This document shows positions 44,597 to 56,840 of a DNA stretch of 64,000 nt, piece after piece. Every line of letters starts with the position of its first letter. Position 1 is the stretch's first letter. Source of the DNA: Epiperipatus broadwayi. Taxonomy: Eukaryota; Onychophora; Udeonychophora; Euonychophora; Peripatidae. The translations under genes and the position numbers were made by a program. The notes below the pieces were generated by a model that had not been told where the DNA came from, searched no databases, and was given only the letters and a program-made list of their open reading frames with translations. The stretch spans positions 4,043,166 to 4,107,165 of the forward strand of contig JAQFVV010006221.1 in the NCBI GenBank assembly GCA_028023455.1, written 5' to 3'.

Positions 44597-45677
44597 TTTT
44601 TTGTAATAATTAGTATATTTTTAACTTTATTGTTTTATAATATGTTATCTTTAGGGAACATTTAATATTTTATTTATATCTTTATATAATATTAAGACAT
44701 TGTAAAAATTATGTCTTCAAGAAATACATAAAAAAGTCAATATTACATTTCCAATAACCAACAGATTATGCCATATTTATCTTCGCTATTTCATTTCAAA
44801 AAGAATTTTATAGTTGTCTTTCAAAAGAAAAAGGGAAAGCAAGAAATTTTTTCAGCTTTTATCTAAGCGTATTTATTTTTTGTTTAATCTTTTACAAAAA
44901 GAAACCAAAGGATTTCACACACACCCCCAAAAAAAATTTTTTTTAATGAAGATATAATGTTAATTTTATTATTAAACTGCTAAACCTATTTTTTCTTAAC
45001 TAATTTTATTGATATTTTTTTTTTAAATAATACAATTTTGTCACATTTTGATTGTCACAGTGTCAAATTCATTCCTCCCACAATTTTGACATTATCCATC
45101 TTTGATAAATATAGTAATGATTATAACTAATCATTTACTAAAGTAGAAAGTGTTTTTATTGTATCTTGATTTATATGATTGTAAAAGAATATGTGAAAGT
45201 GTGGGGTTATTTTATATATTTGTAAAGTATAGTTATGTAAGCCTACTGTATATACATACACCTTGAAAAATATATTATTTCAGACATTTTTTATAATACT
45301 AACTGTACTCATGGCGTTAATTAAAATATATTTTAATAATATTTACATGAACATGAGTTATCAACAGCAGTTAAAAATAACTATTGTAGCACATTTTTAT
45401 AAGCAATGTTGTGGGATATTTTTAAGTTCTTGATAATTCGTCTATTACTTATGTAAATCTTTTTTTAAATGTATTTTAATTCTCAACTACATTACATTGT
45501 TTTATTTTACTAACATGAGCTAAGCCAACCCATGATTTTGCACACATTATTAGAATAATAATAAAAATAAAAGAATATAATGCAGTTAATTATTAAAATA
45601 TATTTCTAATTTATATATATAAGGAGGATATATTCCGAGCAGTAAAAAGTTGTTAATGTTTTATTATCTAAATTTCA
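44597..45677. other. AT-rich stretch, nothing recognised
   Basis: Homopolymers and AT runs only. Confidence 0.45.
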
Positions 45678-45970
45678 TTTTTGACTTATTGAATACAAAA
45701 TAAAATTTTTCTCACTAATTCTCTCCATTTCTTTAGTTGTCCCATCACCATTATTAGAAAGTATGATAATTAAAATATATTTGCATATTCCATTTTCAAA
45801 TTCTAGTTGTATCTCACATTAATAGAAAGTTTGATGATTAAAATATATTTATGTATCCCACATTGGATTTTTGATGTATTGAATACCAAATAAAATTTTT
45901 GCTCACTAATTTTCTTCATTTTTTTTTAGTTGTCCACTTGTATTAGTAGAAAGTTTGACAATTAAAAGAT
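45678..45970 (+). repeat. 190-bp tandem repeat, about 1.6 units
   Basis: TTGACTTATTGAATACAAAA at 45681 recurs as TTGATGTATTGAATACCAAA at 45871, and the following TAAAATTTTTCTCACTAATT and TTAGTTGTCC words recur in order. A shorter TAGAAAGTTTGATGATTAAA word also recurs three times (45758, 45825, 45948). Confidence 0.7.
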
Positions 45971-46310
45971 CACATAATATTTACATGAAATAATTATAAA
46001 CAGTATAAGAAAAAATATAACTTTTATTAAATATAATAAACAATTTTAAAATAATTATTTTATATTTCTTATGTGATAATTTTTAAAATAGCTATTAAAT
46101 TTTAACATTATCATAATATATGCACTTGAGAAATTAAATGCATGAAAAATGAAGTTTAAATAATTTTACCTGGATTATCAAAAACTAATATCTCTTCATT
46201 TCTCTAGCATCTATTTTCATATGCAGGACACATCTTACTTTATCATATGAGAATATACTGAAAGGAAAATGGTAAAAAATTATCAAATTCATTATTTCTC
46301 TTTTTGCACC

Positions 46311-46530
46311 TATGAGACTTTAAAATTTACTTTTTCACATGTTAAATATATTTAAACTGACTTTCTATAAGTTTATAATTAGTAGTAAATGTTTATTAAA
46401 TTCAATTAGTATTTTTCTTGCTGTGGTGGTGCCATTTTAAATTTTACTTTAACGTGTGTTAAATTAAATATATATTTAAACTGAGATCCTAAAAGTTTAT
46501 CAAACTCATTATTATAACTAACCTAAATTG
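46311..46530 (+). repeat. Diverged ~100-bp direct repeat
   Basis: 46320-46400 and 46436-46520 share TTTAAAATTTACTTT/TTTAAATTTTACTTT, TGTTAAAT, TATATTTAAACTGA and AAAAGTTTAT in order. Borders are uncertain. Confidence 0.45.
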
Positions 46531-47137
46531 TCACTATTCAAAAAAGAAATTAAAGGCATAGTTGTAATTACAATTAAATTAATTTTAAATATGTTTTCCA
46601 AATCAAATTTTACCTGGTTTTACTAAAAACTATACTTTTCATTTAAACAAATATCCAACTCAATAATCTTTTAATCAGTGCTGCCCTCTTTTTGGTTTTT
46701 TTATGATATCATTTAAAATCAATTACAATATAGATTTTTCACATTTCCTCCATAGCAACCAAAGCAGAATTCCCCCATACAAATGTAAAGCATGATGTAT
46801 TGTGGGTATTATTCGACAACATCATAGTTCACATGGTTACAACTTATAAATACTACCACATGCCAAAATTCATAAGAATTTTGTTTAAATTATTATATCT
46901 GCAGAATCACAAATTTTAAATTTGGAATCAGCCATTTTATTAGCCTTCAATGACATGGCTAAGTAGAAAAAATTAGCTGGGCAATTGTCAAACTGACAAA
47001 TGTTTTTTCTTACCATTGTAAATGAAGAAATTAAGGAAGATTAGCAGTGAAGATATGCTACTTATAAGGAATAAAATTTAATATTTTTATTCGTTAGTGA
47101 AATTGTATATGGAATATTGTTACCAGATGGCACTGTA

Positions 47138-47660
47138 ACAATTATTCATCTCTTCTGTAAAAATTATTCTACCCGAATAAAGCGTGATAAACAGAGCAAC
47201 CAAAATGCAAAAAACATTAATTATAAACAACAATTTGCCAAGCACTTTCAGGACTGTATACCAGAATCATGGTGGCATATTGCAACTGAACAGTTAATAT
47301 TCCAGTGCATGCTCAGTGGAACACTAGCATTATGCTGATTGTTTTTTCAAATCATGAAAGTAATTGTGGTCACGAGTTTTATCCTCAAAATATTACTACT
47401 GTGTGCAATGAGTCAAATGATTGGAAAAGGAAGTTGAAAGAGGCTTGATTTATTGCGAAGTCTAAAAACATTATCAATCAGCATAACACTAGTGTTCCAC
47501 TGAGCATGCACTGGAATATTAACCATTCAATTCCAATATGTTGCCATGATTCTGATATACAGTATCGAAAGTGCTTGGCAAATTGTTGTTTATATTTAAT
47601 GTTTTTTGCATTTCGGTTGCTCTGTTTATCATGCTTTGTTCGTGTAGAATAATTTTCATT
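47138..47660. repeat. Penelope-like palindrome with ORF end in the spacer (family R7)
   Basis: Left arm 47138-47341 and right arm 47475-47660 are inverted: ATTCCAGTGCATGCTCAGTG against CACTGAGCATGCACTGGAAT, and AACAACAATTTGCCAAGCAC against GTGCTTGGCAAATTGTTGTT. The spacer and inner right arm encode the retroelement ORF tail (next entry). A relic CTGATATACAGTATCGAAAG with flanking TTGCCA/TGGCAA near 47545-47585 looks like a decayed hammerhead. The order ORF end, then downstream arm, with an inverted copy upstream, is the arrangement known for inverted copies of Penelope elements. Confidence 0.65.
47345..47525 (+). pseudogene. C-terminal end of a Penelope-like ORF
   Basis: Codons read Gly-His-Glu-Phe-Tyr-Pro-Gln-Asn-Ile-Thr-Thr-Val, Asn-Glu-Ser-Asn-Asp-Trp-Lys-Arg-Lys-Leu-Lys-Glu-Ala, a TGA stop, Phe-Ile-Ala-Lys-Ser-Lys-Asn-Ile-Ile-Asn-Gln and Val-Pro-Leu-Ser-x-x-Trp. 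This follows the same end pattern as 29375-29596 but is a different family. The upstream RT/nuclease is absent because the inverted arm replaces it. Confidence 0.6.
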
Positions 47661-50151
47661 ATCTGACAGAGTTTTTTTATATTATTTATTTATCTCTTCT
47701 GTAAAACTAAATAATTTGCTGAAAGTGATATTGGTTACAACTACCTCATGATTTCATAAAGCATAATAAAATTTCATAGAAAATTTATGAATTAAAGTAA
47801 TATTAATTTTGCAATGATGAAAAAAAAAGTACTCAAACCTGCAAACTAATCTTATTAAATAAATTCAAGTTATTGTATTAATTACTATGCTTGGTTTCAT
47901 AATAGTTACATGACCTGAATATTATCAACTCACTCAAACTGATGGACTATTAAATTTTTGTATATTATATTTGTGAAAGCTATCAAAATCCTTAGATATT
48001 CTGTTAAAGTTGTTTTAATTAATGGATTAGATTGTGTATAATACTACAGTATAATGGAAGCCTTAAAGATAATAGATTACCATTCACTAGTAAGAAAAAG
48101 TTATTTTCATAAATGGATTAATTATTACAAGACCCTGGAACACTAATAAATAATTGTGATCTGTTAAAATTTTGGAAATTTCAACCTCCAAATTATATGC
48201 TTCCATATATTAAGTATTAATAGCTTATTGTAAAATATATAATTTTAAAAACTCTAAATAATCTTTGACACTATTTGGAATTTGTAAATGTGCCTATATG
48301 AGTTTTCATAGACATTATAAAGATCGCTTATCAACTCATGGATATTATATAATTATAATATTTGTTTATTTATATTAGTGATAAAATTATTATTAGAGTT
48401 GTGATTTCAAATAAGGTTCTTCAGAAGTGGTGTAACTGTATGTTTGTTATTATATTTGTATTGGAAATACATTGTTAAACTTCAAACTAAGGTATAATCT
48501 GGTGCAGCCAAGTTACATGGTTATTTTGTTATATATTTTATTGATTCTTTAAAATCAACCTCCGATTTTTCTGCAACAAAATTATCTTAATTGAGAGTGG
48601 AATAGCCATAAAGGGTTAACTTTCTCATTTACCCAAGAAATATTCATCTGATTAAGTGAATATTAGACCATACATTAAAATACTCATGTTGTATTGATGA
48701 TTATAAATGTCATTAGTTAGTTGAGGCAGACTCCTAACACTATTTTGATATTTTAAAATATAATAGAATCTAGAAAGCATAAAAAGCCATAATCGTCAGA
48801 TCTTATTAAGTTGTGTATTTGATGAAAACATTATTATAATTTGGGTAAATACTTTATTCCTCCTAAAAGGATTAAGCAATAATTCTGAAACTGATAATAT
48901 GAGGTTGTTGTTGCGACTTGAATTATTATTTGTTAAGGCACATAAGGATGCAGTAAAACATTCCTATATCTTATTTGTAGTTAGCATTGGAGATTTTGGA
49001 AGAATGTTATACAACTCTCCAATAGAGTGACCTGTTGTACACATCACTTCATTTGATAATACACAGGTATTCACAATTCAGAATAGAGAACGTTTAGTAG
49101 ATATAACAGCGCAATAAGATTTGAAATCTTTAAAGAACTTATTATTGTTGTAATTGCATTTTTTGTTGAATATTTTATTGTACGATTGGTTTATAATTAA
49201 TAAATTAATTGTTATATTTTATTATATAGTCGTTGGTCATTTATTGAAAGTCATAATAACAATCTATATGCTTTTTAAAAAAAAAAAAATGCTCATACTT
49301 GCACTTTATGTAAAATATAATATTCTTTATTGGATCTTTCTGCAATATTTCCTATTTTGTTTCCCTTTAAGAATAATGAAGTTGCTGAGAAATGATAGGT
49401 TATATTAAAATCCTTTTGCTGTTCTTAATCATATAAAGGTCATATCAGCCTTAAATTACTACTCATAATTTTATTTAGAACTATTATTATTTACGAATTT
49501 TATTAAAAATCCTGAGAAAACCAGCAAAGTTAAAATATGTATAACTTGGGTGTGAAATAATTTGCTAAAGCTCTTAAGCACAAAACATGAAGGTTTGAGA
49601 AATTAGTTATCCATCCTATACAAAGTTATACACTTACTTTATGTATTCTAATATCCTGAGATTATATTATTAAAGAAAATGAGAATAAACTGAGCTATTA
49701 TTGATACTAGCGCAAGTAGAATTACACATAACTAAGTAAACTAGTATATTATTTATTTATCATTAATAAAGTAGATGAGGTAATAATTTCTTACTAGCTT
49801 CTTTTAAGGGGAGATGTCTCAACCGCACTAGTTCAATATAAAAAAAAGTGCATGTTCTTAGTATATATCTTCTGGGTTTGCTTTATTTTGTATGAATTTT
49901 ATTGATAAAATCTTTGTTAAGATCTTTTATTTTGAGTCAAACTTGTTTTTACTTTATTAGAATTATCGTTTCAATATTTAGCAAATTAAAGTTTGTATTT
50001 TATATAAAATACAAATTTTGTTAATTAAAAATGATATAGTTTTCCGGGTTTTTTTTTTTTTTTTGCTTGTGTATGTATATTGGTCTGTGTTTTGTCATTT
50101 TTTTTAATAAAACAGAACGATTGTTATTTAAATAAAAACATTTATATGAAA
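47661..50151. other. AT-rich stretch, nothing recognised
   Basis: Open frame 49154-49408 (+) is Ile/Leu/Phe-rich and probably chance. No LRR-like exon was recognised. Confidence 0.45.
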
Positions 50152-50230
50152 AGTCTCGTGCAATAATGGTTAATACATCTACATGCTACGTGAATAATCT
50201 GGGGGTTCAAATTTAACTTTGGTAAGACTT
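50152..50230 (+). mobile_element. tRNA-like sequence, possible SINE head
   Basis: AGTCTCGTG at the 5' side and GGTAAGACT at the 3' side would form an acceptor-like stem; an A-box-like TAATGGTTAATACATC and a B-box-like GGGGTTCAAATTTAAC are correctly ordered. It is A/T-decayed and unlikely to be a functional tRNA. The ~200 bp downstream may be the body of a SINE, but no second copy was found here to prove it. Confidence 0.45.
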
Positions 50231-52146
50231 GAAAATGTTCTTTAGTTCAATAGCAGAATATAGCTTAAAGAAATAAATGACTTGAATCACTTTCCAACTG
50301 TCGACGTTACTGTTGTATTCGTTCGTTGAGAAATAAATAGCGAAGTTACTGAAGACAATTTACTCCAGAAGTTTTCTCTTATTTTATTTTAAAATAAAAA
50401 TAACGAATGTAAAGTTAAATAATTATAATGAAAATAATTATAATTCCAAACAAAGCCGCAGAGATTAAAAGTTAAGAACAATCAAAAACGAGGTTTTGAA
50501 AAACATGCGATAAAGAATTTGGAGAGATGTAACAGATGAGACTTAAACAAAAGAATACAGAGGGATATAAAAACTGCGAGTGGAAAAACGTCGCGGACTT
50601 GTTACAGTTTTGTTTACCAGAAGAAGTTGAATACGTGTATCAAGCTGTTAGAGGTATTTGCGCCACAACTGTTTAATAATTGTTTTTAGCCTTGTAGCCA
50701 AGTTCCATATATTTATCTAAATTTATTTTTTGTGTTTATATATCGGAATGTATGTTCTGTTCTATCCCTCTGAAAAACTTAGGGGCGCTGACATTACAGT
50801 TACATGTAAAGAAAATGATGAAAAACAATTCTATTTGCCTAATTAAATATTTCTATTGTCTTGAATAATTTAATTAAAACATTTAACAAATTTTAATTTT
50901 TAAAACAAACAAAGACTTTTTAAGTTTATTTAAAGTCCAATTGTTTTAAGTTAATATCGGTTTGAAATGTAATCGTTCTTTGTTTTGAATAAATGATTTA
51001 TCAATCAGTATTTAAACAAGGTAATGATTAAAGTATAAAAATCGTATCATACTTTAATTCACTTTTGAGTATTTTAATTTATTTAGTGTACAGATATTTT
51101 TGGACAGCTTAAGTATTAATAAAGTATAAATGAATATGTAAGGATTCCAACCAAGAAATAGAATCATTCTTATTAAGTCTTTCAATTTTGCTATTGTAGC
51201 CATAATTATGATAGTTATAACTATGTGGAACATGTTTTGTGTTTGTCCATTTTAACATTAAATTTCATTTATAAAGCATCAGAGTGCAATGGTAATGGGT
51301 TGTCCTAAATGTATTGATCAGATTCCAGTAAATTTTATAAAGATCAAATACACATGGCCTTTACTGTTGAATTTGGAATAAGTAATTTGTTGAAATCTCA
51401 TAAGAATTTCATTTGTTATATCATAATTTTTGTTTTTTGTACTATAATTCTTTACTTGTTTGAAAATATTTTGGGGTAAATATCCAGAATGATGATTCTG
51501 ATTTGTGTTAAATCTTAGGTATGAACTGTATCTTGAGTTAGTGATAAGTCTTATCTCCATAATAGCTTTTACTGCCTATGAGGCAGCTTGTATCTCAGGT
51601 ATTTTCTGGCAGAGGAATATGTAAAAGAACAGAAAGCCATTGCAAAATAGTAGATTTAAATAATGTTTTTATCTCTTAATTGAGTATCTAGAAATTTAAT
51701 GTAGTCGTTTATCTTGGGGGAGGATGGGACAGTATTCATAAGTAAAATATGGTAGTGCTAAGGAAGTTGTCTATCACAATTCCAGATAGTGTAGTTTATC
51801 TTTCCAAAAAAAATATTCCTAAAACATTATTTTAAATCTAATCTAATGCAAAAAAAAATTGAGTTAGGATGCAGTCCAAAATTATTTCTACTTAACATGG
51901 AGTAGAAGTGTTGCTTTAGACTGTTGTTGAAAAGAATTGTATTGAGATTACAAGTTATTTGTCTGTTATTTAGATAAAAAGTTGAACACAAATATCTTTG
52001 ATAGAAGGATTTTCAAATTTTTTTTTATATCTTTATTAAGAGACTTGTATATTACTGAACAAGGACTATTTTGTGAATTTTCTACATTCCATATCTGAAA
52101 AGTCATTGATGAATATATTAAATAAGGTAAGTGAGAGAACTAAATC
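50231..52146. other. Stretch with a GC-richer block, otherwise nothing
   Basis: 50550-50800 contains less AT-rich sequence (TGCGCCACAACTG and AGGGGCGCTGACATTACAG) that may be an LTR or other element fragment. I could not assign it. Confidence 0.35.
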
Positions 52147-52298
52147 TTAAAGAGGATCAGATGTGATATGTTGGGCTATTTCCATCATTTATGAGTGAAT
52201 GTTGAATGTATAGAAAATTTTAAACTTTATTTAAACTTTCCAAATACAAACAACTTGTTAGTAACACACAAATAGACAATACAGGTTAGTAATTACAC

Positions 52299-52335
52299 AA
52301 TGTTTCGAGTAGTATTAATCTCCACTCTTCTTCAG
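52299..52335 (-). ncRNA. Hammerhead-like motif with CGAAA intact
   Basis: The minus strand reads CTGAAGA (52335-52329), a stem II of GAGTGG/CTACTC with a G-T pair, then GAAA (52306-52303) and ACA(T)TGT that could form helix III. The base after helix III is G, not the usual A/C/U, so cleavage is doubtful. The mirrored copy at 52448-52485 has AAAA. Confidence 0.4.
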
Positions 52336-52349
52336 AATAGCTCAGTTGG

Positions 52350-52420
52350 TAGAGCGTTTGCCTTAAATTCAATATTCAAGAATCTAAAGGTGCGAGCGAG
52401 TTCAACTCTAAGTGAATATT
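52350..52420 (+). other. tRNA-like sequence in the palindrome spacer
   Basis: The segment AATAGCTCAGTTGGTAGAGC to CGAGTTCAACTCTAA has both internal promoter boxes of RNA polymerase III in order, with an AT-rich anticodon region interrupted by extra sequence. It likely came from a tRNA-type SINE or tRNA gene and could promote transcription of the palindrome. Confidence 0.55.
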
Positions 52421-52854
52421 GTCACTGTGCATATAGGCCAGCAACACCTGAAGAAGAGTGGAGATTAATACTACTCAAAAAGTTATGTAATTACTAACCT
52501 GTATTGTCTATTTGTGTGTTACTAACAAGTTGTTTGTATTTGGAAAGTTTAAATAAAGTTTAAAATTTTCTATACATTCAACATTCACTCATAAATGATG
52601 GAAATAGTCCAACATATCACATCTTATAATATACCATCATTACAAACCTTCAGACAAATATTAAAGAGGATCATTTTGTATCTATTATGGTTATCATTTA
52701 CTGTAACTCGAATTTTTTTAATGGAGAGCATTTTGTCAAGTAAATTAATGGATTTTCTACACTCAAGGATTTTAGACATTTTTATAAGATCTTTTTCCTA
52801 AACAGAATCATAAGCTGATAGTATATTAATAATGATACCACCAGTTAAAACAGG

Positions 52855-52930
52855 CAAAACTCTCTATACTTATTGCCACCCATAAGCAAGCATAAGAAAT
52901 AGTGATCATGTGATGTTTATTGGCTTGATA
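52855..52930 (-). repeat. R3 repeat fragment
   Basis: GGCAAAACTCTCTATACTTA and ATGTGATGTTTATTGGCTTG match the R3 outer arm. The central hammerhead part is missing. Confidence 0.5.
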
Positions 52931-53845
52931 CCACCAGTTCCTAATTTATTTTGAAAGCTATCTTCAAAGTAAATTATTGAAAAATAAAACTTATTTGCAG
53001 CAGCTTTTACCTAGTCTAAATTTAGCCTGTTCTGTTGAAGTTGACTCAATTATTTAATAATTCTTGTTAATATGATTTTTTCAAACAGCTTATAAGGAAC
53101 ATATAATTAAGATATTGGGACATAATTTTTTTGGATCATCATTAGGTTTATTTGACTTTAAACTATTATAGATTGGCTTTTTATCAAATTTTTGCAATAG
53201 TTTCTGTATTAATAATGTCATTGAATAGTTTTTAAAAATCAGCTTTGGCTTTAGATTGTAGATTATTGAAAAAATCTTGAAGTGAGTTATATGTTCTTGA
53301 GGCCTTTCCTTATTTAATACAATCAAGGGCAAATTCAACTCCACAAATATCAATTTATTATGTAGGTGTTAGGTTTAGAAATCTGATATACTGGATTGGT
53401 ATTCTCTTTAGTAGTGACAGTGATTGTTCTTTTATAAATGCTTTTGCAATCATCATATTTAGGTAAAGTAATAAGGTTTAAACTCCCTTTTGTTTTTTTC
53501 ATGGGCTCTCTTTACATTTTAGCATCATCTAGGGACTTTATACATTTTTCTAAAATATGCAATTTTAGTTAATAAAGATTGGCTATAAAAAAACTGCTAG
53601 CTTTTTTTCAACTTGGAATGAATTACTTTTGATGTCCTTAAGGAATGTACCCTTTGGCTACTATTGTTATGGATTTCGAAAACCTATTCTAGCAAAAGGA
53701 GTTGGTATAATTTTATTAATATTTTATTCAAGATTATTATCTTGATTACAGTAATTTTTCTTAAATTCCATTTCACAGCAGAATGATTTTTAATTATGGA
53801 AAAGTGAATTCCAAGGTTGATTAGATTTGGTTTATATCAGCTACT
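52931..53845. other. AT-rich stretch, nothing recognised
   Basis: Minus open frame 53090-53353 has no recognisable domain. Confidence 0.4.
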
Positions 53846-54266
53846 AAGTAATATTTACCGAGGTTGTAACCTCGAGAATATGCATGTAAAATGCGATAAT
53901 AGGGACCTCTACAGGTGTTTAACCACAAGCTTATGCTATGGAAGAAAAGAGGGAGACCCTTCTTTACTTCAACCTACTTTCTATTTAAGTAGGTGAAGCT
54001 GAAGCGGATAGATCTGCGAGCGTGAAGCTATTCAATACTTCACTGATTAAGTCCACATTTCTTATTACACATTAATACTCGTGAAATCTTTCGATTTAAA
54101 ACGAGTCAATGGAAAGATTTTATAGTTAGAAATCTATTACAGTAATTTAAAGTTGTAATTATAAATTTATTAAACGCACATTGATTACGTAAATAATATT
54201 TATCGAGGCTGTAACCTCGAGAATATGCATGTAAAATGCGATAGTAGGTGTTTAACCACAAGCTTA
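53846..54266 (+). repeat. 350-bp repeat, 1.2 tandem units (copy 2)
   Basis: ATATTTACCGAGGTTGTAAC at 53851 recurs as ATATTTATCGAGGCTGTAAC at 54196, period 345. The second unit is partial and lacks GGACCTCTACAG. It is inverted relative to the copy at 1865-2238. CGAGGTTGTAACCTCG is a small hairpin in each unit; the TATA-like CTATTTAAGTAGG and the following GAAGCT words recall an LTR promoter region. Confidence 0.75.
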
Positions 54267-55150
54267 GGAAATGATCCAATATTAATAAATTGGCCTGTGA
54301 TGTTGAACTATTTTTTTGTCAAAATATAAATTAGGGATTGACTTTGTTCACCAACTGACATAAAGTAATATTCCTTCTTACTTGGCATTGTATAAAATAA
54401 ATACACGTTATTTAAATCCATTCAACTGGCTTAATCCTCATTTATTTATCTTTAAGATATAAATACAGAAGATGTAAAAAGATTTAGAAGAGAAAATTAT
54501 AGGCAATTTACACTATGAATTATTTATCTGAAAGGTGATTGCAATATTTAAACTATCAATAGAAATGGTTTGCTTTCAAAGATAGCTTCAAACAAAGATG
54601 ATCACACTGTGTTTAGGTTGTATTCTTTCAAGAACAAATGTAAATACAGGAATTTTAAGATGTACTTTATTAAAAGAATGATGATGTCTTTGAATTATTA
54701 CTGCATCATCCATCTATCTGCTATGAAATTAATTTGTGTAGAATCTTTATTTTTAATTTAGAAACAGCCTCAATGGTAATAAAATTGAAATAATGTTATT
54801 ATATTTATTAGGTGGAGAGAAAATCATTTGGAAAAGAATATATCTATCATTTGAAATATTCCATGATTACTAACATCATGAACTTCTTTTTCACTTCAAA
54901 GCCTAAAATCCTGGCCTCTGTAGTATCGATGTGACTATTCTCCATAATACCATTGATATTCATAATAGTGGCTTTCATTGCAGATTTTTATAAGTTACTT
55001 TCTTTAACCAAGAGTTTGTCCAAGTGAGGTCTGATTCTCCATATAGTGACAGTTAATTTCATGTACTAACAAATGCTACTTGCTAGGGGAGCTGTGAAAA
55101 AGCTATCATTTATCCATCTCCATTATATTAATAATATAAATGAATAAAAT
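54267..55150. other. AT-rich stretch, nothing recognised
   Basis: No gene or RNA signal. A short frame at 54570-54761 is not meaningful. Confidence 0.4.
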
Positions 55151-55152
55151 GC

Positions 55153-55855
55153 ATGAGACTATCTATAATTTTTATTTATAGGCTACAATTTAAATCTATT
55201 TAATGAGAAACCACTAAACATCACATGATCACCATCTCATACTAGCACATAATTGTTACTAAACAATTCAAAACAAAGCAAAACTCTCCATATAGTAGTG
55301 CCATCTTGTGCTAACAAGAGCAATCAATGGATGCCAGAAGGCTTGTGCATAAAATCCCCATCTAGTGCCTACTCATCCAATATCCCCAGACTAGTTTCTG
55401 GCTTGTGGCCTTCATCAGTGAGGAGCCTTGGATCTGAGAGCACTGCACCCAGATCTTAGGATCTAATGCAACCCTCCAGCAGCCACCTTTTAACTCTATT
55501 TATCTACAAAACTATGAGAATGAAATTGAAAACACAATTAATATTTTCAATCCAAGCTCAATAGCTTATATAGTCATATGGGTCTGAACTCAATTCAGCA
55601 CCCATATATTTTGGTGTCTTTGGCTCTTAAGCAATCATAGCCACCACTATCCTATTAGGCAGGATTGGTGTTAAACCACTAAACATCACATGATCACTAT
55701 CTCATATTAGCACATAATTTATTAAACAATTCAAAACAAAGCAAAACTCTCCATATAGTAGTGCCATCTTGTGCTAACAAGAGCAATCAATGGATGCATC
55801 CATGAGACTATGTATAATTTTTATTTATAGGCTACAACTTAAATCTCTTTAATGA
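55153..55855 (-). repeat. Rearranged R3 copies with duplicated flank
   Basis: ACTATCTATAATTTTTATTT at 55160 recurs as ACTATGTATAATTTTTATTT at 55806. The R3 outer arm ACCACTAAACATCACATGAT recurs at 55210 and 55675. One full inner copy (55270-55470) carries the hammerhead-like motif on the minus strand (55383-55424). The order suggests duplication of the whole insertion followed by loss of the inner part of the second copy. Confidence 0.7.
55383..55424 (-). ncRNA. Hammerhead ribozyme-like motif, R3, complete
   Basis: The minus strand reads TCCTCA, CTGATGA, AAGGCCACAAGCCA, GAAA, CTAGTC, TGGGGA, matching the 34.5-kb copy at all core positions with T for C at the variable base. Stem I is six pairs. 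The identity of two distant copies at every core position suggests a functional family ancestor. Confidence 0.65.
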
Positions 55856-56281
55856 AATGATTATGATTACACAGTGAAGTCATGATTTATGTTGTATCTA
55901 ACTACATGACTTCAATTACACATTGTTCCCAAAAAAATGTAAATAAACCATAAAAAAATCATTAACATTTGATATTCAGACAGCTTTTTTGCTTCTGAAC
56001 ATCATACTTATCAACTTTTAAAAAATAAATAATAAAATTTGTAAATAAATTTTACAATATACCAGTAGCTGGTTTTTCACCTCAGACCACCTTACATAAT
56101 TATGATCAATAATAAAAAATGTTCAGTTTATGTTAAAAAGCACCTATATTTTATTCTTTCTTTATTATCCTTTCTGAATTTTATGTGCAGTATTTTGCAT
56201 AATAAGATATTTTCTGAGTACAACGCTAAAAGTTTTACAAAATTTTAGAATATATTAAAAGTTGGTAATGATATTAAAATG

Positions 56282-56515
56282 TTAAACCACTAAACATCAC
56301 ATGTTTACTATTTCTTATGCTAGCATCCTAAGATCTAGCTGCAGTGCTCTTAGATCCAAAGCTCCTCACTGATGAAGGCCAGAAGCCAAAAACTAGTTTG
56401 GGGATATTGGATGAGTAGGCACTAGATAGGGATTTTATGAACAAGCCTCTGACATCCATTGATTACTCTGGTTGACACTGAATGGCACTACTGTATGGAG
56501 AGTTTTGCCTGTTTT
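56282..56515 (+). repeat. R3 repeat copy, hammerhead decayed
   Basis: Carries AACCACTAAACATCACATG, CTCCTCACTGATGAAGGCC and ATGGAGAGTTTTGCCTG. At 56363-56404 the core CTGATGA is intact but GAAA is AAAA, so it should not cleave. Confidence 0.7.
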
Positions 56516-56574
56516 GATATTAGAATGTCAAAACAATTAGAGAGATCCTAATTTTTAGATAACAAGGCCACTGT

Positions 56575-56840
56575 TATTAATAACTTTGTTAGTTATTCAT
56601 TAGACTAGAGCTTATCCATTTAATGAATATTATTTTTGTAGTGTAATTTTAACAACACCATTCTCATACAAGGTAAGGATTGGTTTATATCTGCTTTTAA
56701 CACCTATGGAGTGTCTTTGGTTATATGTTTATAATTACACCCCTCCACAAAATGTTAAGAAGGGAGAGAAACCAGTCGCTCTACCTTGTGTGAAAGGGTT
56801 ATAGTGAAAATTACACTACAGAAATGTTATTCATTAAGAA
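56575..56840. repeat. R4 palindrome
   Basis: Halves pair around about 56730: ACAAGGTAAGGATTGG against ACCAGTCGCTCTACCTTGT, and GTAGTGTAATTTT against AAAATTACACTAC. The same sequence occurs at 62155-62260 and 62505-62600. Confidence 0.65.

Larger units (their letters stand above)
52147..52673. mobile_element. Palindromic retroelement with 13-bp target duplication and tRNA-like spacer
   Basis: The 13-bp TTAAAGAGGATCA flanks the insertion at 52147-52159 and 52661-52673. Within, arms of about 170 bp (AGATGTGATATGTTGG at 52159 onward and the reverse CCAACATATCACATCT ending at 52625) are inverted. The spacer 52336-52447 is tRNA-like: TAGCTCAGTTGGTAGAGCG (A box) and GCGAGTTCAACTC (B box). Each arm holds a CTGAAGA...GAAA hammerhead-like core. 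A tail TACAAACCTTCAGACAAATA precedes the right target copy. Size 501 bp without target copies. Confidence 0.75.

Noticed and set aside
49154-49408. 84-codon hydrophobic open frame resembling a membrane protein
   Set aside because: Ile/Leu/Phe/Tyr richness follows from AT content; no conserved motif and no splice context.
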